This document shows, in pieces, positions 26,393-34,847 of a stretch of DNA of 64,000 nucleotides. Positions within the stretch are counted from its first letter, which is position 1, and every line of letters starts with the position of its first letter. Both the position numbers and the translations under genes were made by a program. Location: NCBI GenBank assembly GCA_963835935.1, contig CAWIHK010000006.1, positions 186,001 to 250,000 on the forward strand, read 5' to 3'. The DNA is from CAWIHK01 sp963835935 (lineage in GTDB: Bacteria > Bacteroidota > Ignavibacteria > UBA10030 > CAVZMI01). Under the pieces are notes generated by a model that saw nothing but the letters and a program-made list of their open reading frames with translations, did not search any database and was not told the origin of the DNA.

Positions 26393-26637
26393 GTATATAT
26401 AACAAGTTCTTCAATCCGCCTGTTTTAAACTATTCGGCATTTGTTTTCAAAACACATTGCTGTGTTGGGCAGATGCAAAAGGCAAGATCTTAAATGAATC
26501 AGGAAAAATTAGCATATGAGAAGGGTGTAGAAAGCAATATAGTGGCAATGTGAGAATGCGATTTCAGTATTGCGGTATAAGACGAGTGATCGACGACATA
26601 CACCGCATTGTCCCTCACAGAACAACATAGAAATAAA
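26393..26637. other. Intergenic region after the SIR2-like gene, with attC-like sequence
   Basis: No gene is seen. Starting 5 nt after the stop is ATATAAC (26397-26403), then TAACAA-N5-TCAA (26400-26414), resembling the R''/L'' side of integron attC sites. A GTTGGGC (26464-26470) fits the R' consensus GTTRRRY, giving a candidate span of 74 bp. The inner part contains a hairpin around TGTTTTCAAAACA, and the outer arms pair poorly, so this is a suggestion only. The remaining bases run to the DUF559 left hairpin. Confidence 0.35.
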
Positions 26638-26673
26638 TCCCCTCCTTTGGAAGGAGGGGAGACAGGGGTGGTC
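26638..26673. repeat. Left hairpin repeat flanking the DUF559 gene
   Basis: A 10-bp perfect stem, TCCCCTCCTT TGG AAGGAGGGGA (26638-26660), followed by GACAGGGGTGGTC (26661-26673). The second part is the inverse of the GACCACCCC segment at the 3' end of the gene (27060-27068). Together the two flanks form terminal inverted repeats around the gene. Confidence 0.75.
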
Positions 26674-26705
26674 GGGAAAAAAAGATCGATTTAATCGATA
26701 TTATT

Positions 26706-27077
26706 ATGAATACTATTTTCAATCCAAAGCATCAAAAAGTGAAGAGGCAATATTTACGACGCAATGCAACATTGCCTGAAAAAATTATTTGGCATCTACT
26801 CAGGAAGAAACAGCTCTTGGGTTATAAATTTCGCAGGCAACATGGGATAGGATATTATATCGTGGATTTTTATTCGCCTCGGCTAAGGCTGGCAATCGAA
26901 ATTGATGGTCCGAGTCATGAATCACAAGAAGAAAGAGAACGTGATAAAAATCGTCAGGAAATCATAGAACAATGTGGAATTCGTTTTCTGCGATTTACCA
27001 ATGAAGAAGTGATGACTGATCCGGAAAGAGTGCTCAAGGCAATAGAGAATTTTATTATTGACCACCCCCCGCACTAA
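26706..27077 (+). CDS. DUF559 domain protein (Vsr-like PD-(D/E)XK nuclease family)
   Basis: A 123-residue protein of the DUF559 family, whose fold is that of very-short-patch-repair (Vsr)-like endonucleases. Visible are the N-terminal R-rich segment (YLRRNATLPEKIIWHLLRKK), the family block GYKFRRQHGIGYYIVDFY, and the active-site-like D...ExD in VDFYSPRLRLAIEIDGPSHE at about 57-78. It ends IRFLRFTNEEVM...ALKAIE, then a tail DHPPH encoded by the right hairpin repeat. The cellular role of the family is not established. It has no obvious operon partner; the next gene starts 80 nt later. Confidence 0.9.
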   Translation: MNTIFNPKHQKVKRQYLRRNATLPEKIIWHLLRKKQLLGYKFRRQHGIGYYIVDFYSPRLRLAIEIDGPSHESQEERERDKNRQEIIEQCGIRFLRFTNEEVMTDPERVLKAIENFIIDHPPH

Positions 27078-27115
27078 AGTACTACTTCGTGACCCCCTCC
27101 TCGAACAGGAGGGGG
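27060..27115. repeat. Right hairpin repeat, overlapping the DUF559 gene end
   Basis: GACCACCCCCCGC (27060-27072), the inverse of the left GACAGGGGTGGTC, supplies the last codons (D-H-P-P-H) of the gene. It is followed by a hairpin CCCCCTCCT CGAAC AGGAGGGGG with a 9-bp stem (27093-27115), a near-copy of the left hairpin. This is the same gene-into-repeat arrangement as the GxxExxY unit. Confidence 0.75.
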
Positions 27116-27157
27116 AACGGTGTCCAATGATTTCTAATTTTATTTCAGGATCATGCT

Positions 27158-28090
27158 ATGATTGAATGTCTGGAAGGATTTCGGATCGGCCACTACTCCG
27201 ACTTTCAAAATGCTACCGGTTGCACCGTGATTCTTTGTCCTCCTTCAACTGTCGCGAGCTGTGAGGTTCGAGGAAATTCACCAGGTTCACGCGAACTGGC
27301 GCTTCTGGCTCCAGAAAAATCGATGCAGGAAATTCACGCGATACTTTTAACAGGAGGAAGCGCATTCGGACTCGCCGCCGCCGATGGTGTTGTACAATTC
27401 CTCGAAGAATCAGACGTCGGATATCAAACACCGTGGGCGAAAGTACCAATCGTGCCGGCGGCTGTCGTTTTTGATTTGAATTTAGGAAGTGCGTTGATCA
27501 GGCCGACAAAAATCAACGGTTACGAAGCGTGTAAGAATGCGAAATCTTTCACCGACTCCGGAAATATCGGAACTGGAGTTGGTGCGACCGTAGGGAAATG
27601 GGCAGGTGCGGAATACAGAATGAAAGGTGGAATAGGAGCCGCAGTATTGCATCAAGGCGATTTACAAATTATGGCTTTTGCTGTAGTGAATGCTGTCGGA
27701 GATGTAATCGGTGAAGATGGAAAAATTTTAGCTGGAGCACGAAATGAGAAAGGTGAATTTCTGGCGATGAAAGATCGCTTCAGACAATTTGCCCGAGGGA
27801 AAGTCCTCCCACAAACTAATACCACGCTTTCAGTCGTCATGACGAATGCCCGGCTTTCGAAGTTAGATGCTTTTCGAGTGGCGCAACGAGTTCATGATGG
27901 ATACGCGAGAACAATCACACCGGTGCATACGATGTACGATGGCGATGTTTCATTTGTTGCTTCTTGCGGAGTTGTAAACGCTCAAATCGATTTAGTAGCC
28001 GAAATGGGCGCGGCTGCTGTTGCGGATGCAATCCGGAACGCTGTTATATCTGCAAAAAGTTTTATGGGAGTACCGGGGTATGTGAATTAA
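27158..28090 (+). CDS. P1 family peptidase (DmpA/NylC type, family S58)
   Basis: A 310-residue N-terminal nucleophile hydrolase. Family features are the start LEGFRIGHYSDFQNATGCTV, AILLTGGSAFGLAAADGVV at about 61-79, GTGVGATVGKW at about 138-148 and the processing site QTNTTLSVV at about 219-227, where self-cleavage before Thr222 would free the nucleophile, as at the Asn-Thr site of nylon hydrolase NylC (DmpA uses Gly-Ser). GDVSFVAS follows further on. Members act as aminopeptidases or cyclic and linear amide hydrolases; the natural substrate here is unknown. It starts a run of same-strand housekeeping genes with short gaps. Confidence 0.9.
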   Translation: MIECLEGFRIGHYSDFQNATGCTVILCPPSTVASCEVRGNSPGSRELALLAPEKSMQEIHAILLTGGSAFGLAAADGVVQFLEESDVGYQTPWAKVPIVPAAVVFDLNLGSALIRPTKINGYEACKNAKSFTDSGNIGTGVGATVGKWAGAEYRMKGGIGAAVLHQGDLQIMAFAVVNAVGDVIGEDGKILAGARNEKGEFLAMKDRFRQFARGKVLPQTNTTLSVVMTNARLSKLDAFRVAQRVHDGYARTITPVHTMYDGDVSFVASCGVVNAQIDLVAEMGAAAVADAIRNAVISAKSFMGVPGYVN

Positions 28091-28161
28091 AAAATTCGTG
28101 CTGAAAGAAAAATATTTCGAAGAGTTTCATATCACACCAATCACATTTGAAAAAGGAAATC

Positions 28162-28986
28162 GTGAATCATTCTCCAAAGATGAATCAAAAAACTCAAAAC
28201 CGTGACCGATTTTCAAATATCCATACGGATGAAGACATCGTCAGCCTGCCTCGCGCGTTGTCGAAATTAGGTTTCTGTTCGAGAACTGAAGCCGCGAAAT
28301 ATATTTATGATGGCCGTGTTTATGTAAATTGGAAACTTGAGAAAACGCTTACGCGCCGTGTTTCCATTATTCAAGATACAATTACCGTCGATGGAAAAGT
28401 ACTTCAAAAGAAGGAAGAATTTTATTACATTGTGATGAACAAGCCGCGCGGATACGTGACAACGCGAGCCGACGAACGAGGTTCGAAGACAGTATACGAT
28501 TTGATGACCGATCTTCCGGGTTGGATTTTTCCGGTCGGAAGATTGGACAAAAATACTTCAGGGTTATTGATTTTTACGAATGATTCCGATTATGCGGAAA
28601 AATTAACAAATCCGGAATTCAAACACACAAAAACGTATGTAGTAAAGTTAGATAGAAAAATATCCGAACATCATTTAAAGCGGTTTGGCGAAGGAATAAA
28701 GCTTGATGATGGTTACCGAACGATGCCGGCGAAAGCAACACCTTTGGAGAACGACTATACGTTTCTTCTCACACTCGTCGAGGGAAAGAACCGGCAAATC
28801 CGGCGGATGTGTTCTTCATTAGGGTATAAAGTTGTCAGACTTCATCGCTGTGCGGTCGGAGCATTCACGATAAATGAACTGAAATTGGGGGAGTGGCGTC
28901 CTATGACAGATCAGGAACGAAAATTAAGTTTAAAAAATAATGTTAGTGAATATCTTTCATCAATTCAGGAAGGAGTAGAGAAGTGA
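28162..28986 (+). CDS. rRNA pseudouridine synthase (RsuA/RluB/RluE/RluF family)
   Basis: Makes pseudouridine in rRNA. An N-terminal S4 RNA-binding domain (LPRALSKLGFCSRTEAAKYI, about 30-90) precedes the catalytic domain with the active-site Asp in VGRLDKNTSGLLIFTND. The closing motif GKNRQIRRMCSSLGYKVVRLHR is diagnostic for the RsuA branch. I prefer the GTG start at 28162 since AAAGGAAA lies just upstream; an in-frame TTG at 28147 would add five residues. Whether the target is 16S or 23S cannot be decided from sequence. Its stop overlaps the start of the kinase gene (GTGA at 28983). Confidence 0.9.
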   Translation: MNHSPKMNQKTQNRDRFSNIHTDEDIVSLPRALSKLGFCSRTEAAKYIYDGRVYVNWKLEKTLTRRVSIIQDTITVDGKVLQKKEEFYYIVMNKPRGYVTTRADERGSKTVYDLMTDLPGWIFPVGRLDKNTSGLLIFTNDSDYAEKLTNPEFKHTKTYVVKLDRKISEHHLKRFGEGIKLDDGYRTMPAKATPLENDYTFLLTLVEGKNRQIRRMCSSLGYKVVRLHRCAVGAFTINELKLGEWRPMTDQERKLSLKNNVSEYLSSIQEGVEK

Positions 28987-29894
28987 GTCTTCTTGTCGTC
29001 GGTTCTTTAGCGCTGGATAATATCGAAACACCATTCGGACATTCAGAAAATATGATCGGAGGTTCGGCCGTTTATATTTCTGTTGCTTCGAGCTATTTTT
29101 TCGCACCGGTTCGTCTTGTTGGAGTTGTGGGAGGGGATTTCCCGCAAGAAGGAATTAACTTTTTGCACGAGCAAAATGTCGATACGGACGGTTTGGAAAT
29201 TATCAAAGATGGCAAAACGTTCCGTTGGGGTGGACGATATCATTACGATTTGAACATGCGCGATACGTTGTTTACCGATTTGAATGTTTTCGAAACATTC
29301 AATCCGAAGATTCCATCTCAATATAAGCGTTCAAGATACGTTTGTCTGGGGAACATCGATCCTGTACTACAGCGCAGCGTTGTCCGGCAAATTGAAAAAC
29401 CGGAGCTCATCGTAGGCGACACGATGAATTTTTGGATCGAACGCAAAACCGATGAACTTAAACAAACATTAAAATTGATGGATGCACTGATCGTCAACGA
29501 TTCAGAAGCGCTGCTTCTTGCCGGTGAACCGAACTTGATTAAAGCAGCTCGCGCTATCCAGGAAATGGGACCTCGGATTGTCATTATTAAAAAAGGAGAA
29601 CACGGTGCATTGTTGGTGACCGAGTCGACCATTTTCTTAGCGCCTGCATATCCACTTGAGAATATACACGATCCTACAGGCGCCGGCGATTCGTTTGCTG
29701 GCGGGTTTATCGGCTGGATCGCAAAGACGGAAGACACATCAGATGCGAATCTCAAACGTGCAGTGATATACGGAAGCACACTGGCCTCGTTCTGTGTCGA
29801 GAAGTTTGGTATTGAAGGTTTGCGAGATCTATCATATCTGAAAGTGAAAGACAGATTCCGGGAATTCCGCGAACTTTCCCGCTTCGAGGAATAG
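28983..29894 (+). CDS. PfkB-family carbohydrate/nucleoside kinase
   Basis: A 303-residue ribokinase-fold sugar or nucleoside kinase starting at GTG 28983. The N-terminal PfkB signature region (GGSAVYISVASSYF) and the C-terminal catalytic motif DPTGAGDSFAGGFIGW with its base Asp are intact. VNDSEALLLAGEPN is the region before the ATP site. The exact substrate is unclear. It sits just before mtnA (3 nt gap) and after a pseudouridine synthase. A role in methylthioribose or purine-nucleoside salvage with MtnA is suggested by position, but the usual MTR kinase (MtnK) is a different fold, so I leave it unnamed. Confidence 0.85.
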   Translation: MSLLVVGSLALDNIETPFGHSENMIGGSAVYISVASSYFFAPVRLVGVVGGDFPQEGINFLHEQNVDTDGLEIIKDGKTFRWGGRYHYDLNMRDTLFTDLNVFETFNPKIPSQYKRSRYVCLGNIDPVLQRSVVRQIEKPELIVGDTMNFWIERKTDELKQTLKLMDALIVNDSEALLLAGEPNLIKAARAIQEMGPRIVIIKKGEHGALLVTESTIFLAPAYPLENIHDPTGAGDSFAGGFIGWIAKTEDTSDANLKRAVIYGSTLASFCVEKFGIEGLRDLSYLKVKDRFREFRELSRFEE

Positions 29895-29897
29895 TGA

Positions 29898-30953
29898 ATG
29901 TTATCGATAGAATGGAAAAACGGAAAAGTTCGATTGCTCGATCAAACTCGGTTGCCGCTTGAAGAGATTTATATAGAAACGAGTGATGTGGATGTGCTGG
30001 CTGAAGCAATTCGATCTTTGCGTATTCGAGGAGCGCCCGCATTAGGTATTGCTGCTGGATTTGGAATGGCTCTCGGAGCCTTGAGGTTTAAGAGTAAAGA
30101 TTTGAATGAATTTTTGGCTCACCTTTCCAGAGTTGAAAAGCTTATCGGCTCGACACGTCCGACTGCTGTCAATCTTTTTTGGGCGTTGGATAGGATTCGG
30201 AAAAAAATTTCGAATTCGCATTCACCCGATATTCCAGCATTGCAAGTGCTTATCCTCCATGAAGCTCTGGAGATTCAAAAAGAAGACATCGCAACTTGTA
30301 AAGCCATCAGCATGAATGGACTTGAGGTCATTCCGAATGATGCCGGGGTTCTTACTCATTGCAATGCAGGAGCTCTTGCCACCGGTGATTATGGAACATC
30401 ATTAGGAGTAATTATTCAAGCCCATCGTGCAGGAAAAAAGATTCGAGTGTATGCCGACGAAACGCGCCCGTTGTTTCAGGGTTCGCGGCTGACGATGTGG
30501 GAATTACAGCGCGAAGGTGTTGATGCTACACTCATCACCGATAGTACGGCTGCATTCGTCATGCAGCAGGGAAAAATTCAAGTGGTTATCACGGGTGCCG
30601 ATCGTATTGCCGCGAATGGAGACACCGCAAATAAAATCGGTACTTATGGTGTGGCTGTTCTCGCCGCGAAGCATAATATTCCTTTCTACATTGCCGCGCC
30701 TTACTCGACTATTGATCCCGCAACTCCGGATGGTTCAGCGATTCCGATTGAAGAAAGAAATCCGGATGAAGTTACCCAACCATGTGGAATCCGTATTGCA
30801 CCGAAAGGCGTGAAAGTTTATTCGCCGACGTTCGATATCACACCTCAGAATTTAATTTCCGGAATTATCACGGAACATGGAATTCTTCGTCCCCCATATC
30901 AAACCTCAATCAATAAGATGTTGGCCAAACAACCTCACATTTCCCCGGAGTAA
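29898..30953 (+). CDS. mtnA: S-methyl-5-thioribose-1-phosphate isomerase
   Basis: A 351-residue enzyme of the eIF-2B alpha-like family that turns methylthioribose-1-phosphate into the ribulose form in methionine salvage. The family start region SIRSLRIRGAPALGIAAGFGMAL-like sequence is present, with the catalytic Cys in THCNAGALATGDYGTSLGVI and the Asp in VITGADRIAANGDTANKIGTY. The length is right for the family. It follows a PfkB kinase by 3 nt and precedes recO by 5 nt, so the three are likely one transcript. Ribose-1,5-bisphosphate isomerase is a related alternative, but the motifs favour MtnA. Confidence 0.93.
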   Translation: MLSIEWKNGKVRLLDQTRLPLEEIYIETSDVDVLAEAIRSLRIRGAPALGIAAGFGMALGALRFKSKDLNEFLAHLSRVEKLIGSTRPTAVNLFWALDRIRKKISNSHSPDIPALQVLILHEALEIQKEDIATCKAISMNGLEVIPNDAGVLTHCNAGALATGDYGTSLGVIIQAHRAGKKIRVYADETRPLFQGSRLTMWELQREGVDATLITDSTAAFVMQQGKIQVVITGADRIAANGDTANKIGTYGVAVLAAKHNIPFYIAAPYSTIDPATPDGSAIPIEERNPDEVTQPCGIRIAPKGVKVYSPTFDITPQNLISGIITEHGILRPPYQTSINKMLAKQPHISPE

Positions 30954-30958
30954 AAATA

Positions 30959-31729
30959 ATGATTGAACGTACAGATGCAATTGTTCTCCGGTCGATGAAG
31001 TATCGGGAAACAAGTAAGATTGTAACACTGTACACTCGATCGTTTGGAAAAATCAGTGTGCTGGCAAAAGGGGCTCGGCAAACGAAAAGTAAATTCGGAG
31101 GAGCTCTCGAACCGATGTCTCATATCGAAGTCGTCCTTTATAAAAAAGCACATCGCGAACTTCACTTATTATCAAACGCTTCAATTATTCATTTGAACAG
31201 GGAACTACACAGGGATTTTAATCGTCTAACTATCGGATACGCGGTTATAGAATTATTGAATACTGTAATGCACGACGAGGAAGAAAACGAGCATGTATTT
31301 ACGTTGAGCGAACATGTTCTTGAAGAGTTGGATTCGGGCACAAAAAACTTTTTAAATTTGTTATTCTATTATGAAATCAAACTCGCAACATTGTTGGGAT
31401 TCGGATTAATATTCGATCGGTGCTGCAAATGCGGATTACCGATAGAGGAAGGCAAAATAGAGGTGTTTGGTTTTCGTTCGCAGGAAGGGGGATTGCTTCA
31501 TGACGGGTGCGGAGGAAGCGATAACAGATGGCTCCAGTTATCATTGACGTCGGTTTGCATTCTTCAAAAAATCAAATCGACTTCACTTCATGGGTCAATG
31601 AACGTCGAAATACCTCTTCCGAGCCGGCGTGAGATCGATAGTCTTTTAAGTTCACATTATGCTTCGCATATAGAGCAAACACAACATCAGGAAAGCAGAG
31701 GAATGGTGCGGTCGATTTTTTTAAGTTGA
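30959..31729 (+). CDS. recO: DNA repair protein RecO
   Basis: A 256-residue RecF-pathway mediator that anneals DNA and loads RecA with RecR. The N-terminal OB-fold (DAIVLRSMKYRETSKIVTLYT ... KGARQTKSKFGGALEPMSH) and helical domain are typical. The zinc site CCKCGLPIEEG ... HDGCGG in the second half is the usual Cys4 arrangement. It lies at the end of the pseudouridine synthase-mtnA run; no other rec gene is near. The gap to the next gene is 129 nt with no recognised regulatory sequence. Confidence 0.92.
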   Translation: MIERTDAIVLRSMKYRETSKIVTLYTRSFGKISVLAKGARQTKSKFGGALEPMSHIEVVLYKKAHRELHLLSNASIIHLNRELHRDFNRLTIGYAVIELLNTVMHDEEENEHVFTLSEHVLEELDSGTKNFLNLLFYYEIKLATLLGFGLIFDRCCKCGLPIEEGKIEVFGFRSQEGGLLHDGCGGSDNRWLQLSLTSVCILQKIKSTSLHGSMNVEIPLPSRREIDSLLSSHYASHIEQTQHQESRGMVRSIFLS

Positions 31730-31858
31730 AAATTTAAGTACAAAATTTTTATGTTTCATTTATATCAAAGATGTTGAAGGAAAAGTTGAAAAGTGATTCG
31801 AATAGTTTTTTACGCGATAATTAGAAGACATAATTTGTTAATTGAAGGAGAAAATTGA

Positions 31859-33433
31859 ATGAATAAAAAATCAGTAATTGCGGCTCTCGCATTAATAACG
31901 ATCGGAATTGTTTTTGGGGCGGTTCTCGTCTCGAGTTTCAAAGGCGTTGGTTTGAGTTTGGCATCGTTTGGCGGAGATGTGAAACTGGGTGCATCCAGCG
32001 CGCCGCTCCAATCAATTTCTGATGTGAAAAATCTTGAAGACGCATATATCAAAGTTTCAGCGGCTGTACGTCCAACTGTCGTAAGCATTCAAGCTACTAC
32101 AAAACCTCAAAAGATAAAACAAAAAGGGGGGGACAACAACGGTGATGAAATATTCCCGTTCTTTCATTTTTTTGGAGGCCCGGAACTTGAAGCTCAACCT
32201 CAAACCGGATTTGGTTCCGGCGTGATCGTTACGAGCAATGGTTATATCATGACGAATAATCACGTAATCGAAAACGCAGACGATGGCAGCGTGAAGGTCA
32301 CGTTAATGGATAACCGGGAATTTAACGCAAAAGTCATTGGCGGCGATCCATTAACCGACATCGCAGTAATAAAAATTCATGCTGATGATCTTCCCATTGC
32401 CGCGCTCGGGAATTCAGACGAATTAAAAATCGGCCAGATGGTGATGGCGATCGGAAATCCGTTCCGGTTGAATTTTACCGTCACACATGGCATCATTAGT
32501 GCGCTCGGCCGCGGCAATCTGGGATTGAATAGCGGGAAAGATGGAGGTTATGGAGTCGAAAACTTTATCCAAACTGACGCGGTTATTAATCCTGGAAATA
32601 GCGGCGGCGCTTTGGTGAATTTATCCGGCGAAGTCATCGGCATCAACTCCGCAATCGCCACGCATACAGGAGCGTACGAAGGATACGGATTTGCCATCCC
32701 GATGAACCTTGCAAAATCTGTTGCAGAAGATTTGATTAAAAACGGACATGTACGCCGAGGTTATATCGGAGTGCAAATTCAACCTGTGGATGAAGCGATG
32801 GCTAAAGCAAGCGGGTTGGATCGCATCCGGGGCGTCATTGTCCAGGGATTGACAGACGGAGGCGCCGCGAGTGATGCCGGTATTAAAGAAGGAGATATCA
32901 TTCTCTCGATCGATGGAATCGAAGTAAACTCTTCGAATGCATTGCAGGCCTACGTCGCGCAAAAACATCCCGGCGATGTTGTGAGCCTTGAAATCTGGCG
33001 GGAAAAGAAATCGAGCGAGATGAAGGTCAAACTGCGCGAGCGGAAAGAAGAAACAGAAAAATTTGCAAACAAAGAGGGGGATGATAATAACGCGTCCGAT
33101 GCAAAAGATTCCGAAAAACCGAAATCGAAAACTTTTGAGTCGATCGGAATTACTGCAAGGAATATGAATTCCGATTTGAAAGAACAATACAAAGTCGATA
33201 ACGGAATCATAATCACAGATGTAAAACGTTTCAGCAAAGCCGACGACCAAGGGTTGGGGAAAAATGATCTCATTCTTGAAGCCGATCATAAAAAAATAAA
33301 ATCAGTTTCTGATTTTGATGAAGTAATAAAATCGAAGAAACCCGGCGATGCAGTGATGCTGAGGATTAAAATACCGGACCGTGCAAGTAACGGCTTCCAG
33401 ATTCGTTATCTCGCGGTTGAAATTGCCCAATAA
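31859..33433 (+). CDS. Periplasmic Do-like serine protease (DegP/DegQ/HtrA family)
   Basis: A 524-residue trypsin-like protease for periplasmic quality control. An N-terminal membrane anchor or signal (about 5-27) precedes the protease domain with His135 (NNHVIEN), Asp167 (TDIAVIKI) and Ser248 (NPGNSGGALVN). PDZ1 (about 285-385, GYIGVQIQPVD...) and PDZ2 (about 430-520, GIIITDVKRFSKAD...) follow. A charged, K/E/D-rich linker separates them. A TGAAGGAGAAAATTGAATG ribosome site precedes the start. The terminator at 33466 ends the transcript. Confidence 0.94.
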   Translation: MNKKSVIAALALITIGIVFGAVLVSSFKGVGLSLASFGGDVKLGASSAPLQSISDVKNLEDAYIKVSAAVRPTVVSIQATTKPQKIKQKGGDNNGDEIFPFFHFFGGPELEAQPQTGFGSGVIVTSNGYIMTNNHVIENADDGSVKVTLMDNREFNAKVIGGDPLTDIAVIKIHADDLPIAALGNSDELKIGQMVMAIGNPFRLNFTVTHGIISALGRGNLGLNSGKDGGYGVENFIQTDAVINPGNSGGALVNLSGEVIGINSAIATHTGAYEGYGFAIPMNLAKSVAEDLIKNGHVRRGYIGVQIQPVDEAMAKASGLDRIRGVIVQGLTDGGAASDAGIKEGDIILSIDGIEVNSSNALQAYVAQKHPGDVVSLEIWREKKSSEMKVKLRERKEETEKFANKEGDDNNASDAKDSEKPKSKTFESIGITARNMNSDLKEQYKVDNGIIITDVKRFSKADDQGLGKNDLILEADHKKIKSVSDFDEVIKSKKPGDAVMLRIKIPDRASNGFQIRYLAVEIAQ

Positions 33434-33465
33434 AGTAAATAGAATAATTGATAGAACGATTCGTA

Positions 33466-33499
33466 AAACGTCCCGCGATGAGCGGGACGTTTGCGTTTT
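33466..33499 (+). terminator. Intrinsic terminator after the htrA-like gene
   Basis: A perfect 11-bp stem, AAACGTCCCGC GATGA GCGGGACGTTT (33466-33492), is followed by GCGTTTTATA. It lies 33 nt past the protease stop and separates it from the aroC region. Confidence 0.85.
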
Positions 33500-33537
33500 A
33501 TATAGCTTTTTCTTTAAATATATATGTTGTATAAATC

Positions 33538-33580
33538 TCGATCTTGATCTCGATCTTAATCTTGACCTTGATCTTAACAC
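33538..33580. repeat. Period-6 tract upstream of aroC (minus-strand sense AGRTYR)
   Basis: Read on the minus strand this is a run of hexamers AGATCA, AGGTCA, AGATTA, AGATCG, AGATCA, AGATCG, all fitting AGRTYR. It lies between the terminator and the aroC ribosome site. The same hexamer family recurs at 42341, 42405, 42446, 42990, 48748 and 52496. Confidence 0.75.
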
Positions 33581-33601
33581 TTTAATCCCTTGGAGCACGA
33601 T

Positions 33602-34774
33602 ATGATCCGTTATCTAACATCTGGTGAATCGCATGGTCAGGCATTAGTCGGAATTGTTGAAGGAGTTCCAGCTGGCATTCCGCTGACAGCAGACTACATT
33701 AACCGCCAGCTCTGGCGGCGACAGCAGGGGTACGGGCGCGGCGGACGAATGAAAATCGAAACCGATAAAGTTGAAATACTTTCCGGTGTTCGATTCGGCA
33801 AAACTATTGGATCTCCGATTTCACTTCTTATCCTAAATAAAGATTGGGAGAATTGGAAAGATCGGATGGCGGTTGAAGGTTCCGGAAAAGGTGTTGAAAA
33901 AATAACTATCCCTCGCCCAGGCCATGTTGATTATGTGGGCGCAGTTAAATACGGGTTTGATGATATTCGAAATGTGATCGACCGCGCGAGCGCACGCGAT
34001 ACTGCGATGCGCGTTGCGTGCTGTTCCATCGCACGAAGGCTGTTGGAAGAATTTCAAATTGGAATCGGAAGCCATGTGCTATCGATAGGCCCAGTTTCAA
34101 ATTCATCACGGGATGATATTAATAGAAAGATAAAAACATTTCTTCAAAAAGGAATTGACGGAATAAATACGCTTTCAATGAATGCCGATTTATCGGAAGT
34201 CAGAATATTATCAAAAGTCGCCGAATTAAAAGCGATAAACATTATAAAAAAAGCAAAAAAATTAGGCGATACAGTCGGCGGAATTTTTGAAGTCATTGTT
34301 GTCGGTTTACCGATCGGACTCGGAAGCCATGTTGAGTACGACAGAAAACTTGATGGACAACTTGCACAAGAGCTGATGTCGATACATGCAATTAAAGGTG
34401 TGGAAATTGGCGACGGATTTTTGAATGCCACATTGTTTGGTTCTGCTGTTCATGATGAGTTCGTCAAAACAAAATCAGGAAAGATTACAAGGCCTACAAA
34501 CCGTGCTGGAGGATTGGAAGGCGGAGTTACGAATGGACAACCATTGATCCTGCATGCTGCAATGAAACCGATTGCAACATTGATGAAGCCGTTGCGAACC
34601 ATCGATCTTGCAACAGGAAAAGCGGTTGAGGCGCGGCGTGAACGATCAGACTTCTGTGCGGTTCCCGCGGCCTCGGTGATTGGTGAAGCAGTTGTGGCGC
34701 CGGTTCTGGCAAATGCATTCCTTGAAAAATACGGCGGCGATTCTCTGAAAGAAATTCGGCAGCGGTTGAAGTGA
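33602..34774 (+). CDS. aroC: Chorismate synthase
   Basis: The last shikimate-pathway enzyme, using reduced FMN to make chorismate from EPSP; 390 residues. Diagnostic segments are TSGESHGQALVGIVEGVPAG at the start, RRQQGYGRGGRMKIE, DRASARDTAMRVA (GRSSAR-type block) and RAGGLEGGVTNGQPL near the C-terminus. ATG 33602 is chosen with GGAG six bases upstream; a TTG at 33590 is unlikely. It supplies chorismate to the PabBC protein encoded 8 kb away. It is preceded by a terminator and a period-6 tract, so it has its own promoter region. Confidence 0.96.
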   Translation: MIRYLTSGESHGQALVGIVEGVPAGIPLTADYINRQLWRRQQGYGRGGRMKIETDKVEILSGVRFGKTIGSPISLLILNKDWENWKDRMAVEGSGKGVEKITIPRPGHVDYVGAVKYGFDDIRNVIDRASARDTAMRVACCSIARRLLEEFQIGIGSHVLSIGPVSNSSRDDINRKIKTFLQKGIDGINTLSMNADLSEVRILSKVAELKAINIIKKAKKLGDTVGGIFEVIVVGLPIGLGSHVEYDRKLDGQLAQELMSIHAIKGVEIGDGFLNATLFGSAVHDEFVKTKSGKITRPTNRAGGLEGGVTNGQPLILHAAMKPIATLMKPLRTIDLATGKAVEARRERSDFCAVPAASVIGEAVVAPVLANAFLEKYGGDSLKEIRQRLK

Positions 34775-34847
34775 ACGGTCAAAGTTTTTTTAGCGTGGTT
34801 AAATAGTGATTGTTGATTTAGTGTGTTAAATATGTGATATTTGTTTT

